Of a stretch of DNA of 64,000 bases, positions 47,536 to 55,517 are shown one piece after another. The stretch is taken from NCBI GenBank assembly GCA_016721945.1, contig JADKHC010000009.1:1-64000 (forward strand). The letters are read 5' to 3'. The notes below the pieces were generated by a model, which was given only the letters and a program-made list of their open reading frames with translations, was not told where the DNA came from and made no database searches. Position numbers and translations under genes: made by a program. Position 1 is the stretch's first letter. The number at the start of each line of letters is the position of its first letter. Source of the DNA: Verrucomicrobiota bacterium. GTDB taxonomy: Bacteria; Verrucomicrobiota; Verrucomicrobiia; Opitutales; Opitutaceae.

Positions 47536-48387
47536 TTAGGGTAAAACCTCGACTGGTCCTCCGCGCCGTGGCGGGCGCGGGATTGACGGCGGCGTAATAG
47601 TTAGCACCGAGCTCTGGCCCAACAAATGCCATGTGCCATCTGTACCCATGCCCCAGACCTCGGTTGTATAAACACCTTCGACTCCATTATACAAATTCAC
47701 AGGCCCAGACCAGCAATGCCGAAACGTATCATACCACCCGGGGGTTGTGACGGCATTTTGCGGTCCTGTTACGTCATTCCATGTTTTCAAAACAAGACGT
47801 ACAGTATTTTGTACATCGTTAGCATATACATAATAGTAGGTATCAAGTAAGGAGACTGGGCCATCGCTAGTCACCGAACTACAAGTCGGTGCATTATTAC
47901 TGACCGGAACCAATAGCCACCCCACAAGCCCCCCTTCGGATAATCCCAGCCACTGACGAATCGGTGTGCCATTATCCAACGTCATCCCACTCACTTCCAA
48001 CCTCATTCTACTGGTAATATTGGCGATCTCTTTCACCCCATCGCCTCGGTCATTGATTAACCACTGCTGCCGCGCCAAACCTTGGCGAAAAGTCCGTACA
48101 TTGGCCGTAACACCCCGAGTTGTGCCATTTATATCCAAGGCCTTTCCGTTGGCGGCGTTACGAATATAAAACGAACCATTGCCAGCATCCAGCAAAGTCC
48201 ATTGTTGATTGGTTGTCGCCGTATATTCCCACTCCTGCACTGGGATAATCGAAGCAGTGGAACTCGCGTTCACACTAAATACTTTATTGGTGTCAACCGA
48301 GAGGATGACGTATTTGGTCTGGGCAGCAGCAAAGGACGCCATCATCAGCATGATAGCCCCAGCTAGGATATTTCTGAACATTTTCAT
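47536..48387 (-). CDS. Secreted ricin-type beta-trefoil lectin, copy 1
   Basis: A 283-aa protein with a signal peptide (MKMFRNILAGAIMLMMASFAAAQ). Residues about 25-160 form a ricin-B-like lectin domain with the QxW motifs NQQWTL and RQQWLI and the intervening GKALDINGTTRG. The C-terminal 120 residues are beta-rich, with NDVQNTVRLVLKTWNDV, a Cys pair and GVEGVYTTEVWGMGTDGTWHLLG (core GVYTTEVWGMG), and end in a proline-rich tail (PPSIPRPPRRGGPVEVLP). Sugar binding outside the cell is likely. It has its own terminator and is a duplicate of the gene at 48603. The sequence is AT-richer than the genomic background. Confidence 0.82.
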   Translation of the reverse strand: MKMFRNILAGAIMLMMASFAAAQTKYVILSVDTNKVFSVNASSTASIIPVQEWEYTATTNQQWTLLDAGNGSFYIRNAANGKALDINGTTRGVTANVRTFRQGLARQQWLINDRGDGVKEIANITSRMRLEVSGMTLDNGTPIRQWLGLSEGGLVGWLLVPVSNNAPTCSSVTSDGPVSLLDTYYYVYANDVQNTVRLVLKTWNDVTGPQNAVTTPGWYDTFRHCWSGPVNLYNGVEGVYTTEVWGMGTDGTWHLLGQSSVLTITPPSIPRPPRRGGPVEVLP

Positions 48388-48557
48388 TGGTGGTATTTTA
48401 TTGTTTTGGGTCTGCTTCGGGCGGTTATCGCCCTGTCGTCTCAGCTGGAAATTTTGCGTTCGCTGGAATGAGTGCCGTCTGCTTGTTCGGATTGCGACGA
48501 GTCCGTAATAAAAAAACTCCCGACAGTTTGAGTCGTACAGCAGTCATGGTAGATTAG

Positions 48558-48589
48558 AAAGAGGCCGAATCATTTGGCTATTCGGCCTC
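48558..48589 (-). terminator. Terminator of the second lectin gene
   Basis: A 10-bp stem (GAGGCCGAAT at 48561-48570, ATTCGGCCTC at 48580-48589). Minus-strand continuation is TTTCTAATC. It nearly repeats the hairpin at 47494. Confidence 0.85.
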
Positions 48590-48602
48590 TTGCAGCCTGA
48601 TA

Positions 48603-49457
48603 TTATGGTAGAACCTCGACCGGCCCGCCATGCCGTGGCGGAAGCGCTGTAGCCGGCGTAGGCTTTACGGTGAAGACGGTACTTTCGCCCAGCCAATGCA
48701 ACGTGCCATCCGTTGCCATGCCCCAAACCTCGGTAATATAAAGACCTTCGACTCCGTCATACAAATCAATCGGACCAGCCCAGCAGCGCAGATTAGTATC
48801 GTACCAACCATAGGAAATGACGGCATTTTGCGGCCCTTCCACGTCGTTCCATGTTCTATATACGAGACGCACGGCATTTTGCACATCGTTTGTATAAACA
48901 AAATAGTAGCGATCAAGCACCTGAATAAACCCATCGTTTGTCACCGAGCTGCAAGTCGGCGGAGTATTGCTGACCGGAACCAAAATCCATCCTACGGTAC
49001 CTCCGCCGCCCAAATCCAGCATCTGACGAATGGGCGTTCCGTTATCCAACGGCGTCCAACTCGCCTCCAACTTCATCTTTGTGAGTATATTGGCGATCTC
49101 CATGAAGCCATTCCCCTGGTCGTTGATCAACCATTGCTGCCGGGCCGCACCCTGTCGAAAGGTACGAACATTGACCGTAGAACCCCGCATCGCGCTACTC
49201 AGATCCAGGGCCTTTCCGCTGGCAACATTTCGAATATAATAAGAACCATTGCCAGCGTCCTGCAAAGTCCATTGTTGATTGGTCGTCGCTGTATAATCCC
49301 AAGCCTGTACTGGGATACTCGATGCGGTGGAACCCGCTTTCACGCTGAACACTTTACTAGTATCAGCTGAGACGATGACGTACTTTGTCTGTGCAGCGGC
49401 AAAGGACGCGATCATCAGCATGATAGCCCCAGCTAGGATATTTCTGAACATTTTCAT
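48603..49457 (-). CDS. Secreted ricin-type beta-trefoil lectin, copy 2
   Basis: A 284-aa paralogue of the gene at 47536, with the same signal peptide and layout. It has QxW motifs NQQWTL and RQQWLI, GKALDLSSAMRGSTV, and a C-terminal beta-rich region with NDVQNAVRLVYRTWNDV and YITEVWGMATDGTLHWLG. It also ends RHGGPVEVLP. Differences are spread over the whole protein, consistent with an older tandem duplication followed by divergence. Each copy has its own terminator, so they are probably expressed independently. Ligand unknown. Confidence 0.82.
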   Translation of the reverse strand: MKMFRNILAGAIMLMIASFAAAQTKYVIVSADTSKVFSVKAGSTASSIPVQAWDYTATTNQQWTLQDAGNGSYYIRNVASGKALDLSSAMRGSTVNVRTFRQGAARQQWLINDQGNGFMEIANILTKMKLEASWTPLDNGTPIRQMLDLGGGGTVGWILVPVSNTPPTCSSVTNDGFIQVLDRYYFVYTNDVQNAVRLVYRTWNDVEGPQNAVISYGWYDTNLRCWAGPIDLYDGVEGLYITEVWGMATDGTLHWLGESTVFTVKPTPATALPPRHGGPVEVLP

Positions 49458-49838
49458 TGGTGGTATTTTTTGTTTGGGTCTACTTCAGGCGGTTATCGCC
49501 TTGGCTTCTCTGCTGGAAATTTTGCGTTCGCTGGAACGAGTGCCTCATGCCTGTTCGGGTTGCGACGAGGCCGTCGCTGAAAACGTTCTGATCGCTTGGG
49601 GTGGAGCTACCCGGCATTTCGGTACGGCCGCCCATTCCTCAACGCTGGACTCATACCGACTGACACCTCTAATACCACCGCTCAAGCCTTTTGTGTGATC
49701 TGCGGAAAGGCAGTTTATCCGACTGATCGGAATGTTTTTTGGCATCTAGATCATAGTGATATTCCGGCGCATCCTCCAGAACTAGACGAGACGTTGCCTA
49801 GGCTACTATTACAGTCGGGGTGGCGAGAGTAACGAAGA
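49458..49838. other. Region upstream of lectin copy 2
   Basis: About 380 bases. The first part (to about 49600) is homologous to the region upstream of lectin copy 1 and should hold the promoter. The rest contains a zinc-finger-like open frame described separately. Confidence 0.5.
49596..49832 (+). CDS. Possible small zinc-finger-like protein
   Basis: A 78-codon open frame with FCVICGKAVY, followed 13 residues later by WHLDH, giving a CxxC...HxxH pattern that could bind zinc. No ATG or good Shine-Dalgarno site precedes it (TTG at 49596). A decayed relative is visible near 47180-47280, reading NTTA...AKAVY. It might be a gene fragment. The end overlaps nothing, and hipA ends 6 bases later on the opposite strand. 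Confidence 0.3.
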   Translation: MGWSYPAFRYGRPFLNAGLIPTDTSNTTAQAFCVICGKAVYPTDRNVFWHLDHSDIPAHPPELDETLPRLLLQSGWRE

Positions 49839-51236
49839 TCAAAAACACCCAAGAGCTTGCTCAACCTGTCGGCCTGCTTCACGAGCGACGACCGCGAACT
49901 CCTGCGACACCCGACTGTCATCCGCCACCAGCGCCCAAAACGCCCTCGCCCAACCAGCCGCAATGCGCCAATGGGCCGCCTGTGCCGGAAGCGGTGGCCG
50001 AATGCTGAGCGCTCGTGGCACGAGTTCGCCTCCAGCTCCGGGTGCCCACAACATCGGCAGCATGTCGTAAGTCGGCGCGAGACTGAATGGGACAGCATCG
50101 TCCAACCAGAAGGCAAGATTGCCGAAATGCATATCGGTGTTGCCGATCAAACTGCCAAACATGTGGCGCAATTGGATCGAGCGCATAGTTTCGGTCGTGA
50201 GCAAACCGCGTTCCATCAAGCCGGCGGCTGCCACCGTCCAATCGTTCGTATCCGCCGTGCCAAACGCCTCATGCAGTGCGCGCAGCGAGGCCACCCCGCG
50301 TCGGCCCTGCGAACCGAACCGATCAAACCGCTCCATTTCGAGAAAACGGCGCCCTCCGGCATCGAACACGCGCGGAACCGTCTGCACCTCGCCCGCTCCA
50401 TGCAAAACCTCAAGTGCATGCGCTTCCGCCACGAGCAAATCCGCCCAGCGTCGCCCCACCGACGAGGTCATCGCATCAGTAAACTTCACAATGACAGGCC
50501 GAATTCCCACCTCAGGCTGCGACGTGGCGAGCGTGGCAGTAAACTTGGGTTGTTCGCCCTCAACCGAAGATCCCGCCGACCCGCCGACCTGCGATGCAAG
50601 TACAAGCTGGGGATATAGACTGGTTCGCTCAAGCTCTGCTAAGCCGGTAACAGGTATCAACCGGCGTGCTTGAAAACGGCCAGCCGGCTCGTCGCCCACG
50701 ATAAGATTGCCCGGCAGATCATCGCCCTCAGCCGCCAGAAAGACCAGCGTCTCGTCATCGCCCCAGCTACGCGGGTCCAGCCCAAGACCCAAGGCGGTCG
50801 GCAAGCGACGGGCTACCGCCCGCCCGAGATAACCCTGCGGCCGCACGTCACCGAGAAAAAACGGAAATCCTTCGCTCCAGCCGCCGAGATCGAGCACTCG
50901 CTCACTCCAGGCGGGTGCACGGGACGCAGATGCCCACACCACTCGCCAGCCACCATGCAACGCCGTGAGTTCAGCCCAGTCGCGCAAGCCTCCCCGCTCA
51001 TCTATACGCCGGATTGGAAATGTGTGCCCCAGACCACGCACCGTACGTCGCAGCGCATAGCGCGCTCCTCGCGTCACCCCGAGACGAATAACCGATGAGC
51101 CCAGAGTCGATAACGCCCGCGAAATACGCGAACGATCAGCGCCCGCGACCGCCGCCAAGACCTGAGCTGTCATCGGCCCCTGCGCTTGCAGCTGCAGAGT
51201 GAGAACGGCGGCATTGACCTTGCGCGGAGTTGGCAT
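49839..51236 (-). CDS. HipA-family kinase of the HipH/YjjJ type
   Basis: A 465-aa protein. The ATG at 51236 (MPTPRKVNAAVL) has GGAGG four bases upstream and is preferred over a frame from 51275. An N-terminal winged-helix segment (MTAQVLAAVAGADRSRISRAL, core GADRSRISRAL) is fused to a HipA-like kinase fold: EGEQPKFTATL, VKF (Lys), EMERFDR, the catalytic GNTDMHFGNLAF and LAPTYDMLPM. HipH/YjjJ of E. coli has the same layout and no separate HipB. No hipB is adjacent here, so the fused HTH may autoregulate. The target, possibly an aminoacyl-tRNA synthetase, is unknown. Confidence 0.85.
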   Translation of the reverse strand: MPTPRKVNAAVLTLQLQAQGPMTAQVLAAVAGADRSRISRALSTLGSSVIRLGVTRGARYALRRTVRGLGHTFPIRRIDERGGLRDWAELTALHGGWRVVWASASRAPAWSERVLDLGGWSEGFPFFLGDVRPQGYLGRAVARRLPTALGLGLDPRSWGDDETLVFLAAEGDDLPGNLIVGDEPAGRFQARRLIPVTGLAELERTSLYPQLVLASQVGGSAGSSVEGEQPKFTATLATSQPEVGIRPVIVKFTDAMTSSVGRRWADLLVAEAHALEVLHGAGEVQTVPRVFDAGGRRFLEMERFDRFGSQGRRGVASLRALHEAFGTADTNDWTVAAAGLMERGLLTTETMRSIQLRHMFGSLIGNTDMHFGNLAFWLDDAVPFSLAPTYDMLPMLWAPGAGGELVPRALSIRPPLPAQAAHWRIAAGWARAFWALVADDSRVSQEFAVVAREAGRQVEQALGCF

Positions 51237-51319
51237 AAGGCCTCCATTATGCGCACAAATAATCGTACAAATCAATAAAACCTATCTACATCTAGTTAAA
51301 GTATTTAACAACTAAACGA

Positions 51320-51334
51320 GTGCGCCATGCGCAC
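51320..51334. promoter_or_regulatory. Perfect palindrome upstream of the HipH-like gene
   Basis: GTGCGC-CAT-GCGCAC lies in the parE-hipA gap, about 85 bases before the hipA start. A second GCGCAC copy (51251-51256, in ATGCGCACAAATA) lies near the start codon and matches the ATGCGCACAGATA context. It is a candidate operator for the fused HTH, by inference only. Confidence 0.4.
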
Positions 51335-51348
51335 AGATAAATCACGTA

Positions 51349-53190
51349 TTACGCGTCCACTAGGTCTTTTTCGACGCGGAGGTTGCTGATGATGAAGTCC
51401 TGGCGGTCGGGGGTGTTCTTGCCCATGTAGAACGAGAGGAGTTCGTCACTATTGTGCAGATTGGTGAGACTGACTGGTTCGAGTTTGATCGCGTCACCAA
51501 TGAAGTCCTTGAACTCGTTGGCGCTGATTTCGCCGAGGCCTTTGAAGCGGGTCACTTCGGCGGTCGTGCCGAGTTTGTGCATCGCGGCTTGTTTCTCCGC
51601 TTCGGAGTAGCAGTACTTCGTTTCCTTTTTATTGCGCACGCGGAAAAGCGGCGTTTCGAGGATGAAGACGTGGTTGTTGGTAATGAGCTCGGGGAAAAAT
51701 TGCAGGAAGAACGAGAGGAGCAGCAGGCGGATGTGCATGCCGTCGACGTCGGCATCGGTCGCCACGACAACGCGGTTGTAACGCAGGCCGTCGAGGCCTT
51801 CCTCGATGTTGAGCGCACTTTGCAGGAGGTGAAATTCTTCGTTCTCGTAGATAACTTTTTTGGAGAGCCCGTAGGTGTTGAGCGGCTTTCCCTTTAGTGC
51901 GAAGACGGCCTGCGTCTGCACGTCGCGACAGGACGTGAGCGAGCCGGCAGCGCTGTCGCCTTCGACGATGAAGATGGTGCTCTCCTCGGCGCGTTTATCT
52001 TTTGTATCCAGATGGACACGACAGTCGCGAAGCTTGCGGTTGTGCAGCGAGGCTTTCTTGGCGCGTTCGCGGGCGAGGTTGCGGATGCCGGAGAGTTCTT
52101 TGCGTTCGCGTTCGCTGTCTTCGATCTTGCGCTTGAAGGCTTCGGCGGCTTCGGGGTTGCGATGGAGCCAGTTGTCGAGGTGCTGTTGGAGGAAGTTGCC
52201 GATGAACTGACGGATCGAGGGACCGCTCGGGCCGATGTCGGTAGAGCCTAGTTTGGTTTTCGTCTGCGATTCGAAGACGGGCTCCATCACGCGGACGGAA
52301 ATGGCAGCGACGATGGACTGGCGGATGTCGGCGGCGTCGTATTCCTTCTTGTAGAAGTTTCGGATGGTTTGCACGAGGCCTTCTCGGAAGGCGGCGAGGT
52401 GCGTGCCGCCCATGGTGGTGTGCTGGCCGTTGACGAATGAGTAGTAGTCTTCGCCGTAGTGGCCGCCGTGCGTCATCGCGAGTTCGATGTCGTCGCTCTC
52501 GAGGTGGATGATCGGATAGAGCGTTTCGCCGGTGAGTTTTTTCGCGAGGAGATCGCGCAGACCGGCTTCGGATTTGAAGACTTTGCCGTTGAACGTGAGG
52601 GTGAGGCCGCGATTGAGGTACGCGTAGTTCCACATCATCTCCTCGATGAACTCGGCGCGGAATTTGAAATCTTTGCCGAAGAGCGCTTCGTCGGGCGTGA
52701 AGGCGATAATCGTGCCGTTCTTCTCCGTCGTCGAAGTGACGCGGTGGTCTTTCTTCAGCTTGCCTTGTGCGAATTCGACGACCTTGGTCTGCCCATCGCG
52801 GACGGCTTGCGCGCTGTATTCAAATGAGAGGGCGTTGACGGCTTTCTGGCCGACGCCGTTGAGGCCGACGGCTTTCTTGAAAGTTTCGCTGTCGTACTTC
52901 GCGCCGGTGTTGATGACCGAAACGCATTCTACGAGTTTACCCAGAGGAATGCCGCGGCCGTAATCGCGCACGCGGACGGTGCGGTCGAAGAGCTCGACCT
53001 CGATCTTTTTGCCGAAGCCCATCGTGAATTCGTCGATGGAGTTGTCGATCGTCTCCTTGATGAGCACGTAAATGCCATCCTCCGCGTGGGCGCCGCCGCC
53101 GAGGCGACCGATGTACATGCCGGGACGCAGGCGGATGTGATCGGTCGATGAAAGGGTTTTGATACTCGCTTCGTTGTAAGCAGTGGCCAT
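51349..53190 (-). CDS. parE: Type IIA topoisomerase subunit B (ParE/GyrB-like)
   Basis: A 613-aa topoisomerase B subunit. The GHKL ATPase domain has RLRPGMYIGRL, ETIDNSIDEF (catalytic Glu), DYGRGIPLGK and NGVGQKAVNALS. The transducer and TOPRIM domain carry IFIVEGDSAAGS and the DADVDGMHIRLLLL metal site. It lacks the long GyrB insertion, in line with ParE. The partner ParC gene lies downstream on the same strand after an accessory island. The start MATAYNEASIKTLSS is clear. Confidence 0.93.
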   Translation of the reverse strand: MATAYNEASIKTLSSTDHIRLRPGMYIGRLGGGAHAEDGIYVLIKETIDNSIDEFTMGFGKKIEVELFDRTVRVRDYGRGIPLGKLVECVSVINTGAKYDSETFKKAVGLNGVGQKAVNALSFEYSAQAVRDGQTKVVEFAQGKLKKDHRVTSTTEKNGTIIAFTPDEALFGKDFKFRAEFIEEMMWNYAYLNRGLTLTFNGKVFKSEAGLRDLLAKKLTGETLYPIIHLESDDIELAMTHGGHYGEDYYSFVNGQHTTMGGTHLAAFREGLVQTIRNFYKKEYDAADIRQSIVAAISVRVMEPVFESQTKTKLGSTDIGPSGPSIRQFIGNFLQQHLDNWLHRNPEAAEAFKRKIEDSERERKELSGIRNLARERAKKASLHNRKLRDCRVHLDTKDKRAEESTIFIVEGDSAAGSLTSCRDVQTQAVFALKGKPLNTYGLSKKVIYENEEFHLLQSALNIEEGLDGLRYNRVVVATDADVDGMHIRLLLLSFFLQFFPELITNNHVFILETPLFRVRNKKETKYCYSEAEKQAAMHKLGTTAEVTRFKGLGEISANEFKDFIGDAIKLEPVSLTNLHNSDELLSFYMGKNTPDRQDFIISNLRVEKDLVDA

Positions 53191-53319
53191 GGGAATTTCT
53201 TCGGCAAGCGTCGGGCAGTATGCGGGCGTGACAAGCGAAAATCATCGTGCAATTTTCAAAGCGACATCTGCACCCCAGTGCTGTCTGCACCAGCCACCAA
53301 ACCGCATCCACACACTCTC

Positions 53320-54090
53320 ATGAAAAAGCTCCTCTATATCCTCGCTGCCCTGTTCGTCGTCACGGTGATCGCGATCATCGTCATCATCTCGAAGCTCGGC
53401 ACGATCGTAAAAACTGCCGTCAACAAAGCCGGCCCTTCAATCACGCAAACGACCTTCGTGCTCAATGACGCCGACATCTCGCCCTTCTCCGGCAAAGGCA
53501 CGTTGAAGGAACTCACGATCGGTAACCCAAAAGGCTGGACGTCTGAGCACACATTTTTCCTCAAAGAAATCTCGATCGACCTCGAACCAAAATCGCTCAC
53601 GGCCGACCACGTCGTGATCAACAGCATCCTGATCGATAACCCGGAAATCATCTGCGAAGTCTCCGGATTAAACACCAATCTGCAGGACCTGTTAAAAAAT
53701 ATCCAAGAGTCCACCGGCGGCAGCGGCCAGACTGCACAGACGACCACGGTAAAGACTGAAGCGAAACCTGAGACCCAGTCCGAGCCCTCCACCCAGGCCG
53801 AGGCCAAACCAGCCAAAGAGACTAAAATGGAGATCAAGAGTTTCCGCCTGGTCAACGTGACGATCAAGGTCGCGGGCGCTGGCAATATCTACACCGTCAC
53901 CATCCCCGATCTCGTGCTGACCGATCTCGGCACCAAGGAAGGCGGCCTCACCGGGAAAGAACTCGCCATTGTCGTCGTGAAAGAAATCTCCACCCGCGCC
54001 GCCAAAGCCGCACTCGAATCAGCCGCGAAAAAGGGCCTGCTCGACAAAGCCGGCGAAAGCCTACGCGGGTTGCTTGGCGGGAAGAAGTAA
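53320..54090 (+). CDS. AsmA-like membrane protein
   Basis: A 256-aa protein with one N-terminal membrane helix (MKKLLYILAALFVVTVIAIIVI). The GKGTLKELTIGNPKGW, DLEPKSLTADHVVINSILIDNPEI (core LEPKSLTADHVVI) and SFRLVNVTIKVAG segments resemble AsmA/DUF748-type repeats involved in envelope lipid transport or homeostasis. A Gln/Thr/Lys/Glu-rich linker (about 130-170) separates two beta-rich parts. It is divergent from parE. The assignment is at family level only. Confidence 0.65.
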   Translation: MKKLLYILAALFVVTVIAIIVIISKLGTIVKTAVNKAGPSITQTTFVLNDADISPFSGKGTLKELTIGNPKGWTSEHTFFLKEISIDLEPKSLTADHVVINSILIDNPEIICEVSGLNTNLQDLLKNIQESTGGSGQTAQTTTVKTEAKPETQSEPSTQAEAKPAKETKMEIKSFRLVNVTIKVAGAGNIYTVTIPDLVLTDLGTKEGGLTGKELAIVVVKEISTRAAKAALESAAKKGLLDKAGESLRGLLGGKK

Positions 54091-54249
54091 GGCAGCAGTT
54101 CACTGCTTTCTGCAGTTGGAGCCCGCAGTCTCATAAGGGCTGTCGGGCTAGATCAGTCTGAATGGTAGATCACCTACCCGCTTGAGGATTTAGCGGCTTG
54201 TGCCAACGTGAGTACGTCCAGATCAACGTCAGTTTCGCCCTGTCGTCTC

Positions 54250-54906
54250 ATGAAAATCACCTACTTCGTCGAAATGCTTTCATCGTGGTGTTACTGGACT
54301 GAGCCCACTTGGCTGGAGTTGAAAAACAAATACGCGGGCCAGGTACACTTTCAGTGGAAGATCGCACTGATGAATCCAAGCGACTTCCCTGCTTCGCGCG
54401 CGCAATGCGACTGGTTTTATCAACGCAGCGGCTCGATCATGCGCTCGCCCTTCAAACTCAACTCGGGCTGGGTCGAGACTGAACGCAAAGGCGACTACAC
54501 CACACCGAACCATGTCGCAGAGGCAGGAAAAGATTTCGGCGTCACCGACGATCGCCTGCGCCTCGCGCTTATGCAGGCCGCGATGCGCGAAGGCCAAAAA
54601 ATCGGCGATCTCTCCGTGGCAATCGATGTCGCTGCCAAATCGGCCGGACTCGACGCGGCCCAACTCCGCGCCCATGCCGAATCCGCCGAGGTCAAGGAAC
54701 GCGTGCGCGCCTCAACCGCAGAATTTCACGCGCTCCAAATCAATCAACGCCCGGCATTCCTTATTGAAGACGCGATTGGCGACCGCGCCATTTTCTCCGG
54801 GCTCGTCGCGCTCGCTCCGCTGACCGCGACCGTCGACGCGATGCTGGCCGACACTGCGGCCTACACCACACACGCAGCGCACTTCGGCTCTCCGCCGAAG
54901 GAATAG
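54250..54906 (+). CDS. DsbA/FrnE-like thioredoxin-fold oxidoreductase
   Basis: A 218-aa protein of the DsbA/2-hydroxychromene-2-carboxylate isomerase group (start MKITYFVEML at 54250). The active site region is SSWCYWTEP, with one Cys where disulfide enzymes have CxxC. The helical insertion and the cis-proline region (QINQRPAFLIED, core QRPAFL) are family-like. Loss of the second Cys suggests a glutathione- or substrate-thiol-type role rather than disulfide exchange. No export signal, so cytoplasmic. Confidence 0.75.
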   Translation: MKITYFVEMLSSWCYWTEPTWLELKNKYAGQVHFQWKIALMNPSDFPASRAQCDWFYQRSGSIMRSPFKLNSGWVETERKGDYTTPNHVAEAGKDFGVTDDRLRLALMQAAMREGQKIGDLSVAIDVAAKSAGLDAAQLRAHAESAEVKERVRASTAEFHALQINQRPAFLIEDAIGDRAIFSGLVALAPLTATVDAMLADTAAYTTHAAHFGSPPKE

Positions 54907-54973
54907 CACAAACCGTTTTCCTGCTGCCGACTGGTTTTTAAGCGCTCACACGCTCGGCCAGAAGGGTAAGTTA

Positions 54974-55457
54974 AAGGTGGAGCCCGTTGTCCCTTGTAGA
55001 GGGGCTGGGAGGAACCAGGGGGCAAAAACACCCCACAGAGAGTAAACACCCAAAAGGCCACGCCCCCCTAGACCACCACCACCAACAGGCCCACGGCAAC
55101 ACGCGCTGGCGACCCCCCTTTTTTGGGCCCGCCCGACAAACCCTTGCGCAAAGAGCCCCGGGGGCCGCGGGGCCCCCGGCCGCCATTCCCCCCGCCCCCC
55201 CGGGGGGGCCCCCCCGGGCGGGGCGCGGCGCCCCCCGCCGCCCCCCCCCCCCCCCGCCCAAGGCGAGCAAAGGCGAACACCCCCCCCGCACCCCGGCGGG
55301 GGAGCGCCGCGCCCCCCGCGCGGGCGCGCGCCCCGGGCCAGGGGGACCGCCGGCGCCACCGCACAAAACTGCGAGCGCCCGACCCACCCTTTGTCCCTAA
55401 CGGGCTGGTTTGGGATCGGCTACGATCAAGCCCGATGGGACATCGGGCTCCACCCTT
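54974..55457. repeat. Double-hairpin element interrupted by a GC-rich block
   Basis: Copy 2 of the element at 21324-21401, in opposite orientation. The left end AAGGTGGAGCCCGTTGTCCC (54974-54993) and the right part TTGTCCCTAACGGGCTGG... to ...CGGGCTCCACCCTT (55391-55457) join into the intact structure. Between them lie 397 bases of extreme composition (54994-55390), with a C run of at least 14. TTGTCCC is present on both sides (54987-54993 and 55391-55397). The insert falls in the loop of the AGCCCGTT/AACGGGCT hairpin. Either an insertion with a 7-base duplication or an assembly error. Confidence 0.75.
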
Positions 55458-55517
55458 GCACGCCATGCTGCGCTGCAAGTTCGACTGTCGCTGCACGACC
55501 AAACTTACCTCTTTGGC

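Larger units (their letters stand above)
47473..49600. repeat. Tandem duplication of a lectin gene unit of about 1.07 kb
   Basis: Two copies in direct orientation start at CAGTCATGGTAG (47475 and 48541). Each contains the terminator hairpin, a ricin-type lectin gene and its upstream flank with GGTGGTATTTT and GGAAATTTTGCGTTCGCTGGAA. Coding and flanking parts are both conserved but diverged, so the duplication is not very recent. A third, partial and decayed relative may lie around 47155-47280. Confidence 0.85.

Noticed and set aside
54946..55400. Several overlapping Gly/Pro/Arg-rich frames in the GC block
   Set aside because: They come from homopolymer-rich text of doubtful quality and have no coding signal.
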